Source: a virus. Taken from it: 31,716 nt of DNA. Positions 5,707 through 12,178 of this stretch are shown piece after piece. The stretch covers positions 1 to 31,716 of the IMG/VR virus record IMGVR_UViG_3300030102_000979; one strand, 5' to 3'. The notes under the pieces were generated by a model that worked only from the letters and a program-made list of their open reading frames with translations, ran no database searches and was not told where the DNA came from. Made by a program: the position numbers and the translations under genes. Each line of letters begins with the position of its first letter. Positions within the stretch are counted from its first letter, which is position 1.

Positions 5707-5946
5707 ATGATGCACTACGAGATCTTTGTATCCGTAGATGGTCAGCAAGGTGTGGTGAGGGTCGGTGGCTCTCACCCACTTGCAAAAGGCACAGCATCTG
5801 CGATTGAATACGCTATGAACCTTACACAAATGTGTTATCCCGAATCTGTGGTAGAGTTTGACTTCATCAAGGAATATAAATTAGATGACGAGCCTGACGT
5901 AGGCTATGTCTATGAACCCTATGGTGCAGTTCAGACGTACCACTAG
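5707..5946 (+). CDS. Hypothetical early protein
   Basis: 79 residues, acidic: MMHYEIFVSVDGQQGVVRV, AIEYAMNLTQMCYPESVV, then a polar tail with many Tyr. It looks like a small alpha/beta fold. The start has GAAGG overlapping the end of the previous gene. Function not recognised. Confidence 0.8.
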   Translation: MMHYEIFVSVDGQQGVVRVGGSHPLAKGTASAIEYAMNLTQMCYPESVVEFDFIKEYKLDDEPDVGYVYEPYGAVQTYH

Positions 5947-5960
5947 AGAAAGGATACGGT

Positions 5961-6131
5961 ATGGATATTAATAAAAAAAATATGCACTTCTTACTTTGTG
6001 CCTTGCTACTAAAAAGCACAGACCCGAAGTTAAAAGAAGAAGCAAACAAAAGTTTACAAACTCTAACCGATGATTATTACGAAAGGAATAAGAAAGATGG
6101 CAAAGATAATCTACAAAAAGGTGATGCGTAA
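5961..6131 (+). CDS. 56-residue hypothetical protein
   Basis: MDINKKNMHFLLCALLLKST followed by a charged helix (KLKEEANKSLQTLTDDYYERN). AAAGGA lies about 8 nt before the ATG. Its last 35 nt overlap the next gene in another frame. The mildly hydrophobic N-terminal segment could be a weak membrane anchor. Confidence 0.6.
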   Translation: MDINKKNMHFLLCALLLKSTDPKLKEEANKSLQTLTDDYYERNKKDGKDNLQKGDA

Positions 6132-6288
6132 AAGACCACGCAATGTTTTACATGCAGAAGCTATGGCTTCAGGTGTGTTGAAGTCTAAGGTCATTGCAGA
6201 CAAGCGTCACAAGAACGCAGAGAACTTAGCCAAGAAAAGAGCGATAGCATTTAAACAAATGAACAAGGAGAACTATGATGACATTTGA
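6097..6288 (+). CDS. Small basic helical protein
   Basis: 63 residues from the ATG at 6097 (MAKIIYKKVMRKRPRN...), with GAAAGGA upstream. It is rich in Lys, Arg and Ala (KSKVIADKRHKNAENLAKKR), probably a single helical domain that binds nucleic acid (inference). An upstream in-frame ATG at 6070 is less likely. It overlaps the start of the methyltransferase by 14 nt. Confidence 0.7.
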   Translation: MAKIIYKKVMRKRPRNVLHAEAMASGVLKSKVIADKRHKNAENLAKKRAIAFKQMNKENYDDI

Positions 6289-7351
6289 TCACGATTGGAA
6301 CGACACTTCAATTATCCCGACATCGGGGAAAAAGATTGTAGTCAGCTTGTGTGGTGGTACAGATAGTGCCTACCTCTCATGCCTAGACGCAGGGATTGAC
6401 GTATCCCCGACTGGTGACTACGAGTACCACACATTTGAGACAGACAAGTATGCTAGTGCTGTGTCCAAACATAACATACCTCATGCCATACATCATGGCG
6501 ATGCTAATGGTTGGCGAGAACTGTTGGGCAGAGATGTCTTTCTTCTGATCGCAGGTTTCCCTTGTCAGCCTTACAGCGTGGCAGGTAAACAGCTTGGCAC
6601 TTCAGATAGTCGTGACTTGTCTGAGGTTATGTATCAGGCATTGGAAGGTCTGAACCCTGAGTTCTATCTGTTTGAGAATGTCGAGTCCAAAGCCAAGCAT
6701 GAGTGGTACAAGCGTATTAGTGCCATACGTCCAGATGCACAGATGCGATCTCACAATAGTGGCAAGGTGTCAGGACAGGAGAGAAAGCGTGTCTACATAA
6801 CTAACTCACAACATGACGAGTTGGCTGACATGGGTATTGTACTCAATGATGTACTAGAAGATGGTGCTATGGCAGATAGAGACAAGTCCTACTGCATTGA
6901 TGCCAACTACTTCAAAGGTGGTAGCATGAAGATGTACTACGAGAAAGCACGTAGGCAGATAGTCTATGTGCAGGACGAGAAGATTGCTATCAAGTCTAAG
7001 AAGTGTAGACAAGTTGGTGAAGCTGATCTCAAAGGCTACGACATCATCAAGCGTGTGTATAGTAGGTGGGGCAAGAGTCCTACCCTGACTACCATGCAGG
7101 GTGGATGGCGAATGCCTAAGGTAGAGACAGACGAGCTACATTGGAGAGCATTGACACCTTTAGAATGTGAACGTCTTCAGACTTTGCCCGATGGGTGGAC
7201 TGAGTATGGACAGTTTGTTGAGCAGGATAAACACATGGGGTTTCGGGTACACAAACTCAAGCCTATATCAAACAGCCAACGCTACAAGATGATCGGCAAT
7301 GGCTTCACTCGTGCAGTGATCTCGCACATATTAGAAGGAGTATATTCATGA
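6275..7351 (+). CDS. DNA (cytosine-5-)-methyltransferase
   Basis: 358 residues. Transfers methyl from S-adenosylmethionine to C5 of cytosine in DNA. Motifs in order: a divergent SAM-binding motif I (VVSLCGGTDSA, about 22-32), motif IV GFPCQP with catalytic Cys97, motif VI ENV (134-136), motif VIII QERKR (168-172), RALTPLECERLQ (motif IX region) and the C-terminal IGNGF (motif X). The set is complete, so it is probably active. The target specificity cannot be read, and no restriction enzyme is adjacent, so it probably protects phage DNA from host enzymes. Residues 13-20 (IIPTSGKK) are encoded by palindrome copy 7, between the start and motif I. AAGGAG precedes the ATG; the end is coupled (ATGA) to the next gene. 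Confidence 0.93.
   Translation: MMTFDHDWNDTSIIPTSGKKIVVSLCGGTDSAYLSCLDAGIDVSPTGDYEYHTFETDKYASAVSKHNIPHAIHHGDANGWRELLGRDVFLLIAGFPCQPYSVAGKQLGTSDSRDLSEVMYQALEGLNPEFYLFENVESKAKHEWYKRISAIRPDAQMRSHNSGKVSGQERKRVYITNSQHDELADMGIVLNDVLEDGAMADRDKSYCIDANYFKGGSMKMYYEKARRQIVYVQDEKIAIKSKKCRQVGEADLKGYDIIKRVYSRWGKSPTLTTMQGGWRMPKVETDELHWRALTPLECERLQTLPDGWTEYGQFVEQDKHMGFRVHKLKPISNSQRYKMIGNGFTRAVISHILEGVYS
6315..6329. repeat. Palindrome copy 7 (inside methyltransferase)
   Basis: TCCCGACATCGGGGA followed by AAAA. The centre is CA instead of TG, that is, the core is inverted relative to copies 1-6, but the A-tract is still on the right. It is read in frame as PTSG. Confidence 0.9.
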
Positions 7352-7611
7352 AGATAGATATAGGAAGTAAAAACTTTATAGTGAGTCCAAAAGACAGAAT
7401 AGAATTACTCAAGTATGTTAATGTCTTGAGGGAGTTTAGCTGTAATACAGCAGAGAAAGTGCCTATCTACTATGAACACGTTTGTGATATAGAATCTCTT
7501 ATGTACAAACTAGCAAACTTACTACAGTTTGAACAGCCTAGCGAAGGTGGTTGGTATAGAGATTATCAACTTAAAGAACACTTAACGAAGGAGAAAGATA
7601 ATGACAACTAA
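7348..7611 (+). CDS. Hypothetical early protein
   Basis: 87 residues (MKIDIGSKNFIVSPKDR...), alpha/beta in appearance, with a Lys/Glu/Asp-rich end. GAAGGAG precedes it, and the start overlaps the methyltransferase stop (ATGA). No recognised domain. Confidence 0.75.
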   Translation: MKIDIGSKNFIVSPKDRIELLKYVNVLREFSCNTAEKVPIYYEHVCDIESLMYKLANLLQFEQPSEGGWYRDYQLKEHLTKEKDNDN

Positions 7612-7789
7612 ACTTATACAATATGCAGTAGTCTTTGAGCCTTTTGAAACAGAAGGCTTGGAGTATGTAAAGCAAGGGTGTGGTGCTATGTGGGATGACA
7701 AGAGTCCTATCAAACTGTTCGACACCCAAGAGGACGCACAGAAGGAAGCAGACAAGTGGAACACAGGACAGGTGGTGCAGTATGGATGA
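7601..7789 (+). CDS. Small hypothetical early protein
   Basis: 62 residues (MTTKLIQYAVVFEPFETEG..., SPIKLFDTQEDAQKEADKWN). It looks like a small single-domain fold in which one helix follows beta strands. AAGGAG upstream; it overlaps its neighbours by 11 and 8 nt. Function unknown. Confidence 0.75.
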   Translation: MTTKLIQYAVVFEPFETEGLEYVKQGCGAMWDDKSPIKLFDTQEDAQKEADKWNTGQVVQYG

Positions 7790-8003
7790 TGAAGATGTAA
7801 AAGCAGAAGCCTTAAAACAGGCGCAAGAAGCCTACATAATATTCCATAAGTTCCTCAAATACTTTGGATACACTATGTTGTTTCTGATATTCTTGCTGTA
7901 CCTAAACGATTTCTTCAATGACCCTACAGCCAGTAGGCATTTACCTGAAGAGATAGCAGATCAATATGACCCAAAGGGTCTTAACAAAAGGAAAGGAATA
8001 TAA
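7782..8003 (+). CDS. Single-pass membrane protein
   Basis: 73 residues from the ATG at 7782 (MDDEDVKAEALKQAQEAY...). A charged amphipathic N-terminal helix precedes one membrane segment (about 26-41, YFGYTMLFLIFLLYLN), and a polar C-terminus of about 30 residues ends KGLNKRKGI. It overlaps the previous stop by 8 nt. It is one of four small membrane proteins upstream of the cell-wall hydrolase, so it is a candidate holin or spanin component by context. Confidence 0.7.
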   Translation: MDDEDVKAEALKQAQEAYIIFHKFLKYFGYTMLFLIFLLYLNDFFNDPTASRHLPEEIADQYDPKGLNKRKGI

Positions 8004-8005
8004 AG

Positions 8006-8239
8006 ATGAAACCATATCACAATAAAGGCTTTGGCATGGCATTCTTTGTAGTGTTCTTGCTGTTGATACCTCTGCCCATACTAGGACTGTGGGCAGTGGA
8101 CGGACAGGATTGGGTGGACAGATTTACTACAAAGTATTTCTCACCTTGGCAGTCTGAATGTTGGGAAACAGCCAAGCATGAACGAGTGTGCAAGGGTGAC
8201 AACCAATGCAAATGGTTCAGGAACTTCTGCCATGACTGA
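8006..8239 (+). CDS. Membrane-anchored protein with cysteine-rich periplasmic tail
   Basis: 77 residues. One N-terminal hydrophobic segment (about 10-30, GMAFFVVFLLLIPLPILGLW) is followed by a roughly 45-residue polar domain with four Cys (ECWET, RVCKGD, QCKWF, FCHD). This suggests a signal anchor with an oxidised periplasmic domain. It lacks the lipobox of an outer-membrane spanin. Location before the hydrolase suggests a lysis or envelope role (inference). Confidence 0.75.
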   Translation: MKPYHNKGFGMAFFVVFLLLIPLPILGLWAVDGQDWVDRFTTKYFSPWQSECWETAKHERVCKGDNQCKWFRNFCHD

Positions 8240-8324
8240 GGGACAAGCATTAATTTTAACAATGGTAATCATGGTAGTGGGTACACTGCTACTGAATGCC
8301 GTAGTACAAGGAGTTATAGGATGA
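8232..8324 (+). CDS. 30-residue membrane micropeptide
   Basis: MTEGQALILTMVIMVVGTLL then LNAVVQGVIG: almost entirely one hydrophobic helix. AGGAA lies about 9 nt before the ATG. The start overlaps the previous gene by 8 nt, and the stop overlaps the next start (ATGA). The double coupling suggests real translation. Confidence 0.6.
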   Translation: MTEGQALILTMVIMVVGTLLLNAVVQGVIG

Positions 8325-8815
8325 ATAGATTTATTATTGAAGATGAAGAGCATAAGATTGCACGATCATTATGTGATCAGCACATAGTGAAGATGCCACT
8401 TGAAGAAGCACAGATGCTATGTACTGCTGTATGGCATCATGCGCCTTATTATGCAGAAGAGCATGACCTGTACAAACCTGTGCATCAAAAGCATCCCTGC
8501 ACATTGTGGGCGATGGAGACTAGATCTAATTTTGTGTATGCCTTTTCTTTGTACATCTGTATGTTACGTGAGTACACAAATAGATACGGCAAGGTACATG
8601 GTGCTAGTAAACACAAGAAAGCATTAGGCAATGCATTTGGACTGATCCCTGAGGGTGTTCTTACTAAGCACCCACAATGCTTCAGTGGTCTTGATCACTT
8701 GAAGACTGACGAGTTCTATCCTATCAAGGCATATCGTGAGTTCTACAAGGCAGACAAGCTCAAGTTTGCACGATATAGCAAGGGCAGATCCATGCCTGAG
8801 TGGATGGCTGCATGA
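8321..8815 (+). CDS. Conserved phage protein, unknown function
   Basis: 164 residues. I recognise the pattern as a widespread phage family: CDQHIVKMPLEEAQMLCTA, then YKPVHQKHPCTLWAMET, LREYTNRYGKVH and a C-terminal YPIKAYREFY...FARYSKGRSMPEWM. Conserved His, Lys and Glu in the first motif look catalytic, but no reaction is established to my knowledge. It starts in an ATGA overlap with the 30-residue peptide, with AAGGAG upstream. Confidence 0.85.
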   Translation: MNRFIIEDEEHKIARSLCDQHIVKMPLEEAQMLCTAVWHHAPYYAEEHDLYKPVHQKHPCTLWAMETRSNFVYAFSLYICMLREYTNRYGKVHGASKHKKALGNAFGLIPEGVLTKHPQCFSGLDHLKTDEFYPIKAYREFYKADKLKFARYSKGRSMPEWMAA

Positions 8816-8892
8816 GTAATGAATTTTATACAACATTGTGGATAGTGATCATAGTTTGGGCATTGTCTTACATAACAGGAGAACTATTATGA
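8812..8892 (+). CDS. 26-residue membrane micropeptide before the hydrolase
   Basis: MSNEFYTTLWIVIIVWALSY then ITGELL: one hydrophobic helix of about 17 residues. Start and stop are both ATGA overlaps, so it is locked between the upstream gene and the hydrolase. Its position immediately before a cell-wall hydrolase makes it a candidate pinholin-like or regulatory peptide. That is inference; it is shorter than known holins. Confidence 0.6.
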   Translation: MSNEFYTTLWIVIIVWALSYITGELL

Positions 8893-9329
8893 TACTAGAA
8901 GTAGCATTTACCATACCATTATACTGTATGGCACTTAACATATACCACGAAGCCAAGAATCAATCTATGCTTGGACAGGTAGCTGTGGGACAAGTGGTGA
9001 TGAACAGAGTAAACGATGATAGATTCCCTGACAATGTGTGTGACGTGGTGACCGAAGCTGTCACGTACAAGGGTACAAATAAACCTGTACTGCACAAGTG
9101 CCAGTTCAGTTGGTATTGCGATGGGCAAAGAGATGAGCCTAAAGTGGATAGTAAAGAGTGGTGGTACGCAAAAGAGTACGCATCTATTGTTTTATCGGGT
9201 AAGATTGCTCTTGATATGACCGAAGGAGCTACCCACTACCATGCAACCTATGTGCGTCCTGCATGGGCAAAGACCAAGACACGCACAACCAGAATTGACC
9301 GACATATTTTTTATCGTTGGGAAAAATAA
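8889..9329 (+). CDS. SleB-type cell-wall hydrolase (Hydrolase_2), probable endolysin
   Basis: 146 residues from the ATG at 8889, with AGGAG upstream and an ATGA overlap with the preceding peptide. Family features: ALNIYHEAKNQ (the conserved Glu, residue 21, is the expected catalytic acid), GQVAVGQVVMNRVNDDRFP, VCDVV, CQFSWYCDG, and ATHYHATYVRPAWA. The family cleaves peptidoglycan glycan strands. The N-terminus is hydrophobic (MILEVAFTIPLYCMAL) and could act as a signal-anchor-release segment, though it overlaps the domain start. It is compact, with no cell-wall-binding domain, as expected for a Gram-negative host. It lies at the end of the early cluster rather than in the late operon. Confidence 0.9.
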   Translation: MILEVAFTIPLYCMALNIYHEAKNQSMLGQVAVGQVVMNRVNDDRFPDNVCDVVTEAVTYKGTNKPVLHKCQFSWYCDGQRDEPKVDSKEWWYAKEYASIVLSGKIALDMTEGATHYHATYVRPAWAKTKTRTTRIDRHIFYRWEK

Positions 9330-9333
9330 CTGT

Positions 9334-9391
9334 TACTATATAGAGAAACTCCCGACATCGGGAAAAAACCTATTGGTAATGGTATATAGTA
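9334..9391 (+). promoter_or_regulatory. Hairpin enclosing palindrome copy 8
   Basis: TACTATATA (9334-9342) pairs perfectly with TATATAGTA (9383-9391), and palindrome copy 8 sits in the 40-nt loop. It lies just after the hydrolase stop. The arms are A/T only, so this is the weakest of the four gap hairpins. Confidence 0.45.
9350..9363. repeat. Palindrome copy 8 (gap 9330-9463)
   Basis: TCCCGACATCGGGA followed by AAAAA: inverted core with CA centre, as in copy 7. It is the last copy; none is seen in the remaining 22 kb. It lies 40 nt upstream of a promoter-like sequence. Confidence 0.9.
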
Positions 9392-9403
9392 TTTAATTAG
9401 TAG

Positions 9404-9430
9404 TTGACATTAGATAACTAGTAGTATAGT
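9404..9430 (+). promoter_or_regulatory. Candidate promoter for the replication operon
   Basis: A perfect TTGACA (9404-9409) and TATAGT (9425-9430, 5 of 6) with a short 15-bp spacer, ending 33 nt before the gene at 9464. The spacing is below optimum, so strength may depend on a regulator; the palindrome just upstream could be an operator. Confidence 0.55.
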
Positions 9431-9463
9431 TTACATAGAACAATTAACATAAGGAGAATTAAC

Positions 9464-10315
9464 ATGGCTTTAGATTTTACAAATAACGGTTTAAATTTAC
9501 CTGAGTATTTAGATTTTACAACACGTACTGAACCTACACGTATGGCAGGTAAGAAGTACGTTATCAACAACGACACTGACGAGGTGATTGGTATTGTTGG
9601 TAGTAAGTTCAACTCTGTCACACACACAGAGTTTTACGACAGAGTGTGGGACACCATGTCTGAACAGCTAGGTGCAGAAGCAATGGAAGGTGTACAGGTT
9701 AAGTGGAACACTGCACGTAACAATGCATTCGCTATGCTTGATGCTACCATGCCTAGCACTAAGGCATTGATCACAACCGACAAGCAACAGACAGAAATAT
9801 CACAACGAGTGATAGCTTTGCATGGTGTAGATGGTATGTGTTCTAACCAAGTATTCTTTGGTGCTATAGATTTCTTTTGTACAAACGGTATGATCAGAGG
9901 TGAGCATGACAAGGTGCGAAGAAAGAATACTACAAACTTTAGTATGTCTACCTTTATTAAGGAGTTAGAGGACGCTAACAGCGACTTCTATTCACAGGCT
10001 GAACAGCTACAGGAGTGGGCAAGGACACCTCTTGAGTATAACAGTGTAAGAGATATGCTTCACTCTCTCATGGGATCTGAGAAGAAAGGTGATAAGATGC
10101 TCGGCTTGTATGCACAAGAGATACAGACACGAGGACACAATGCCTTTGCACTGTACTCTGCATTCACTAACTATGCATCATATGCAGATGAGCGTAACGG
10201 CTTCAAGCTACGTAACACAGGCAACGATACTAACTCAATCAGCATGTGGGGACGTGAGCAGGAAGTTACCAAGTGGGTATCATCAAAGCAGTTCAAAGAA
10301 CTGGTTGCTGCCTAA
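9464..10315 (+). CDS. DUF932-like phage/plasmid protein
   Basis: 283 residues. The pattern matches the DUF932 (phage/plasmid-like) family: VGSKFNSVTHTEFYDRV, QRVIALHGVDGMCSNQVFFGAIDFFCTNGMIRG, then a helical C-terminal half (MLHSLMGSEKKGDKMLGLY, TNYASYADERNGF). The family is common in phages and plasmids near replication genes, but its biochemical role is not known to me. AAGGAG precedes the ATG. It is the first gene after the promoter at 9404 and is coupled (TAATG) to the recombinase. Confidence 0.8.
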   Translation: MALDFTNNGLNLPEYLDFTTRTEPTRMAGKKYVINNDTDEVIGIVGSKFNSVTHTEFYDRVWDTMSEQLGAEAMEGVQVKWNTARNNAFAMLDATMPSTKALITTDKQQTEISQRVIALHGVDGMCSNQVFFGAIDFFCTNGMIRGEHDKVRRKNTTNFSMSTFIKELEDANSDFYSQAEQLQEWARTPLEYNSVRDMLHSLMGSEKKGDKMLGLYAQEIQTRGHNAFALYSAFTNYASYADERNGFKLRNTGNDTNSISMWGREQEVTKWVSSKQFKELVAA

Positions 10316-11400
10316 TGAAGTTACCTCGTTACGTACAACAGAGGTACACACCGAAGGGGGTGCGAACATTCAGGTTCAATCCCCCTCGTCAACTTATTGA
10401 CACTGGTATTGTATCTCGCAGAGAGTTAGGCAATAATTTTAACGAAGCAAAGAAGATCGCAGACTATCTCAACAAGCTTGTGGATGAACATCGTCAAAGT
10501 AAACTGACAGATTTATCAGTTACCAGATCTACTAAGTTGTCAGAGCTTTGTGACATATATCTTTTATCTAATGATTTCAATGCCTTACGTGAGTCTACTA
10601 AGGCAGATTACATATACTTCATACGAGTATTATGTGACAGTCTTGGTGAAAAGAAGTGGAACACTATATCTAGTAGGTTAGCCAAGCGAACTTATGAGGT
10701 TTGGGTAAAAAGAGGTGTGTCCTTTGCCAACCATGTGTGCAGTGTGGCATCTAGGATCTACAACTATGCAACAGAGATGGAGTATGGCAATCACAATCCT
10801 TTCTCGTCTATTAGACGTAAGTCTACACAGCCTAGACGTGTAGTGTGGGCGAAAGAACAGGTGCGTCAATTTCTTGACTTTGCCTATGACAAGTACGAGT
10901 ACAGAAGTATTGCTCTGATAGTGCATATGGCATACGAATGGTGTCAGAGAATAGGTGACATGAGACTGTTAACATGGGACACAGTTGACATGGACAAAGG
11001 ACAGCTAAACTTAGAGCAATCTAAACGTAGATCAAAGGTGTTCCTACCTATAGGTGACGAACTATACGAGATGCTTCTACAACAGAAGGCTGACTTTGGC
11101 TTTCAACACTACGTAGCACCAAATATAAAGCCTGTACAGGGCAAGTTCAAACCTTACAGCTTGGAAGGTGTATCGAAGATAGGAAGACGTGTCATGAAGC
11201 AATCTGGACTGCCTGACGAGTTACGCTTGATGGATCTAAGACGCACAGGAGTAACAGAAATGATTGACAGTGGAGTCCCGATGGGTCAGCTTATGTCAGT
11301 CACAGGTCATGCCAACGTGCAGTCGGTTAAACCTTACATGAAGCACACATTTGAGAGTGCAAAGAATGCTCTCATGACAAGGAGTAAATATAATGTATAA
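10315..11400 (+). CDS. int: Tyrosine recombinase / integrase with His-to-Met change
   Basis: 361 residues from the ATG at 10315 (TAATG overlap); the open frame upstream lies in the previous gene. An N-terminal arm-binding-like region (about 1-70) precedes a core-binding helical domain (about 75-165) and the catalytic domain (about 175-350). Catalytic residues: Arg212 (WCQRIGD), a Lys at 237 or 241 (QSKRRSK), Arg309 (MDLRR), His332 (TGHANVQ) and Tyr341 (KPYMKH). The usual box-II His of HxxR is Met306. Recombinases with other residues there exist, so activity may be retained. No att site or tRNA was recognised nearby. It may integrate the phage, resolve dimers, or be relic. Confidence 0.92.
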   Translation: MKLPRYVQQRYTPKGVRTFRFNPPRQLIDTGIVSRRELGNNFNEAKKIADYLNKLVDEHRQSKLTDLSVTRSTKLSELCDIYLLSNDFNALRESTKADYIYFIRVLCDSLGEKKWNTISSRLAKRTYEVWVKRGVSFANHVCSVASRIYNYATEMEYGNHNPFSSIRRKSTQPRRVVWAKEQVRQFLDFAYDKYEYRSIALIVHMAYEWCQRIGDMRLLTWDTVDMDKGQLNLEQSKRRSKVFLPIGDELYEMLLQQKADFGFQHYVAPNIKPVQGKFKPYSLEGVSKIGRRVMKQSGLPDELRLMDLRRTGVTEMIDSGVPMGQLMSVTGHANVQSVKPYMKHTFESAKNALMTRSKYNV

Positions 11401-12178
11401 CTTATATAGTATACTTAATAGTATAGAAGAACTATCTAATGGTGAGACTAAAAGGTTAGACTGTCCTGAGTGTGGTGGTTACAAGACGTTCACTGCTACC
11501 AATAACATGGGCAGACTATTGTGGAACTGTTACAAAGCGTCATGCAATATCTCAGGATCGAAGCCTGTGCATATGTCAGTAAACGATATACGTCAAGCTA
11601 TTGAGCGAAAGGAGAAAGCACAAGAAGGATTCGTTATGCCTGAGTACATCGTGCCATACAGGGGGCAGCCAGACCTTACTAGATTCATGGAAAGGTTTGA
11701 CTTGATGGGAGGACTGTATCATGACGTAAAAGATAATCGTGCCGTTTTTCCAATCATACAGGACGGTGTTGTTGTAGACGCAGTTGGGCGAAGTCTTAGA
11801 AATAGTTTGCCCAAATGGAAAAAATATGGGAATAGTGGCTTGCCATACACATCTGGATGTGGTACAGTCGCTGTAGTTGTTGAGGATTGTGTCAGTGCCG
11901 TAATTGTAGGCAGTGACGTGTATGTTGGGGTTGCTGTGTTAGGCACGTCACTGTCAGACATACACAAGAGGTATCTGGCACAGTTCTCTTCAGCTATCAT
12001 AGCTCTAGACCCTGACGCACTACCCAAAGCTATGGACTTCTTTAAGGATTTGAAGAGTATTGTAAAAGATGTACGAGTATTACGATTAACTGACGATCTG
12101 AAGTATAAACATCCTAACGACATTGAAAAACTAACAGCAATAGGAGAACAAATAAATGGAAACAGCATTAATTCGTAG
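11393..12178 (+). CDS. DNA primase (zinc finger plus TOPRIM), T7 gp4A-like
   Basis: 261 residues. The N-terminal zinc finger has Cys24, Cys27, Cys46 and Cys51 (CPECG ... CYKASC). A TOPRIM domain follows: Glu164 in VVVEDC, and the DxD pair Asp206/Asp208 in ALDPDA. It would make RNA primers for the phage polymerase. In T7, primase and helicase are fused; here they are separate overlapping genes (23 nt overlap with the helicase). The start overlaps the recombinase end by 8 nt. Confidence 0.9.
   Translation: MYNLYSILNSIEELSNGETKRLDCPECGGYKTFTATNNMGRLLWNCYKASCNISGSKPVHMSVNDIRQAIERKEKAQEGFVMPEYIVPYRGQPDLTRFMERFDLMGGLYHDVKDNRAVFPIIQDGVVVDAVGRSLRNSLPKWKKYGNSGLPYTSGCGTVAVVVEDCVSAVIVGSDVYVGVAVLGTSLSDIHKRYLAQFSSAIIALDPDALPKAMDFFKDLKSIVKDVRVLRLTDDLKYKHPNDIEKLTAIGEQINGNSINS

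Noticed and set aside
10357-10385. GGTTCAATCCCCC in the recombinase gene as a tRNA T-arm or attP core
   Set aside because: The T-stem pairs only at two positions and the segment encodes the normal N-terminal part of the recombinase; no acceptor or anticodon arm can be drawn.
10397-10425. TTGACA inside the recombinase gene as a promoter
   Set aside because: No -10-like hexamer at 15 to 19 bp; the same hexamer occurs by chance in several coding regions rich in Leu-Asp-Lys codons.
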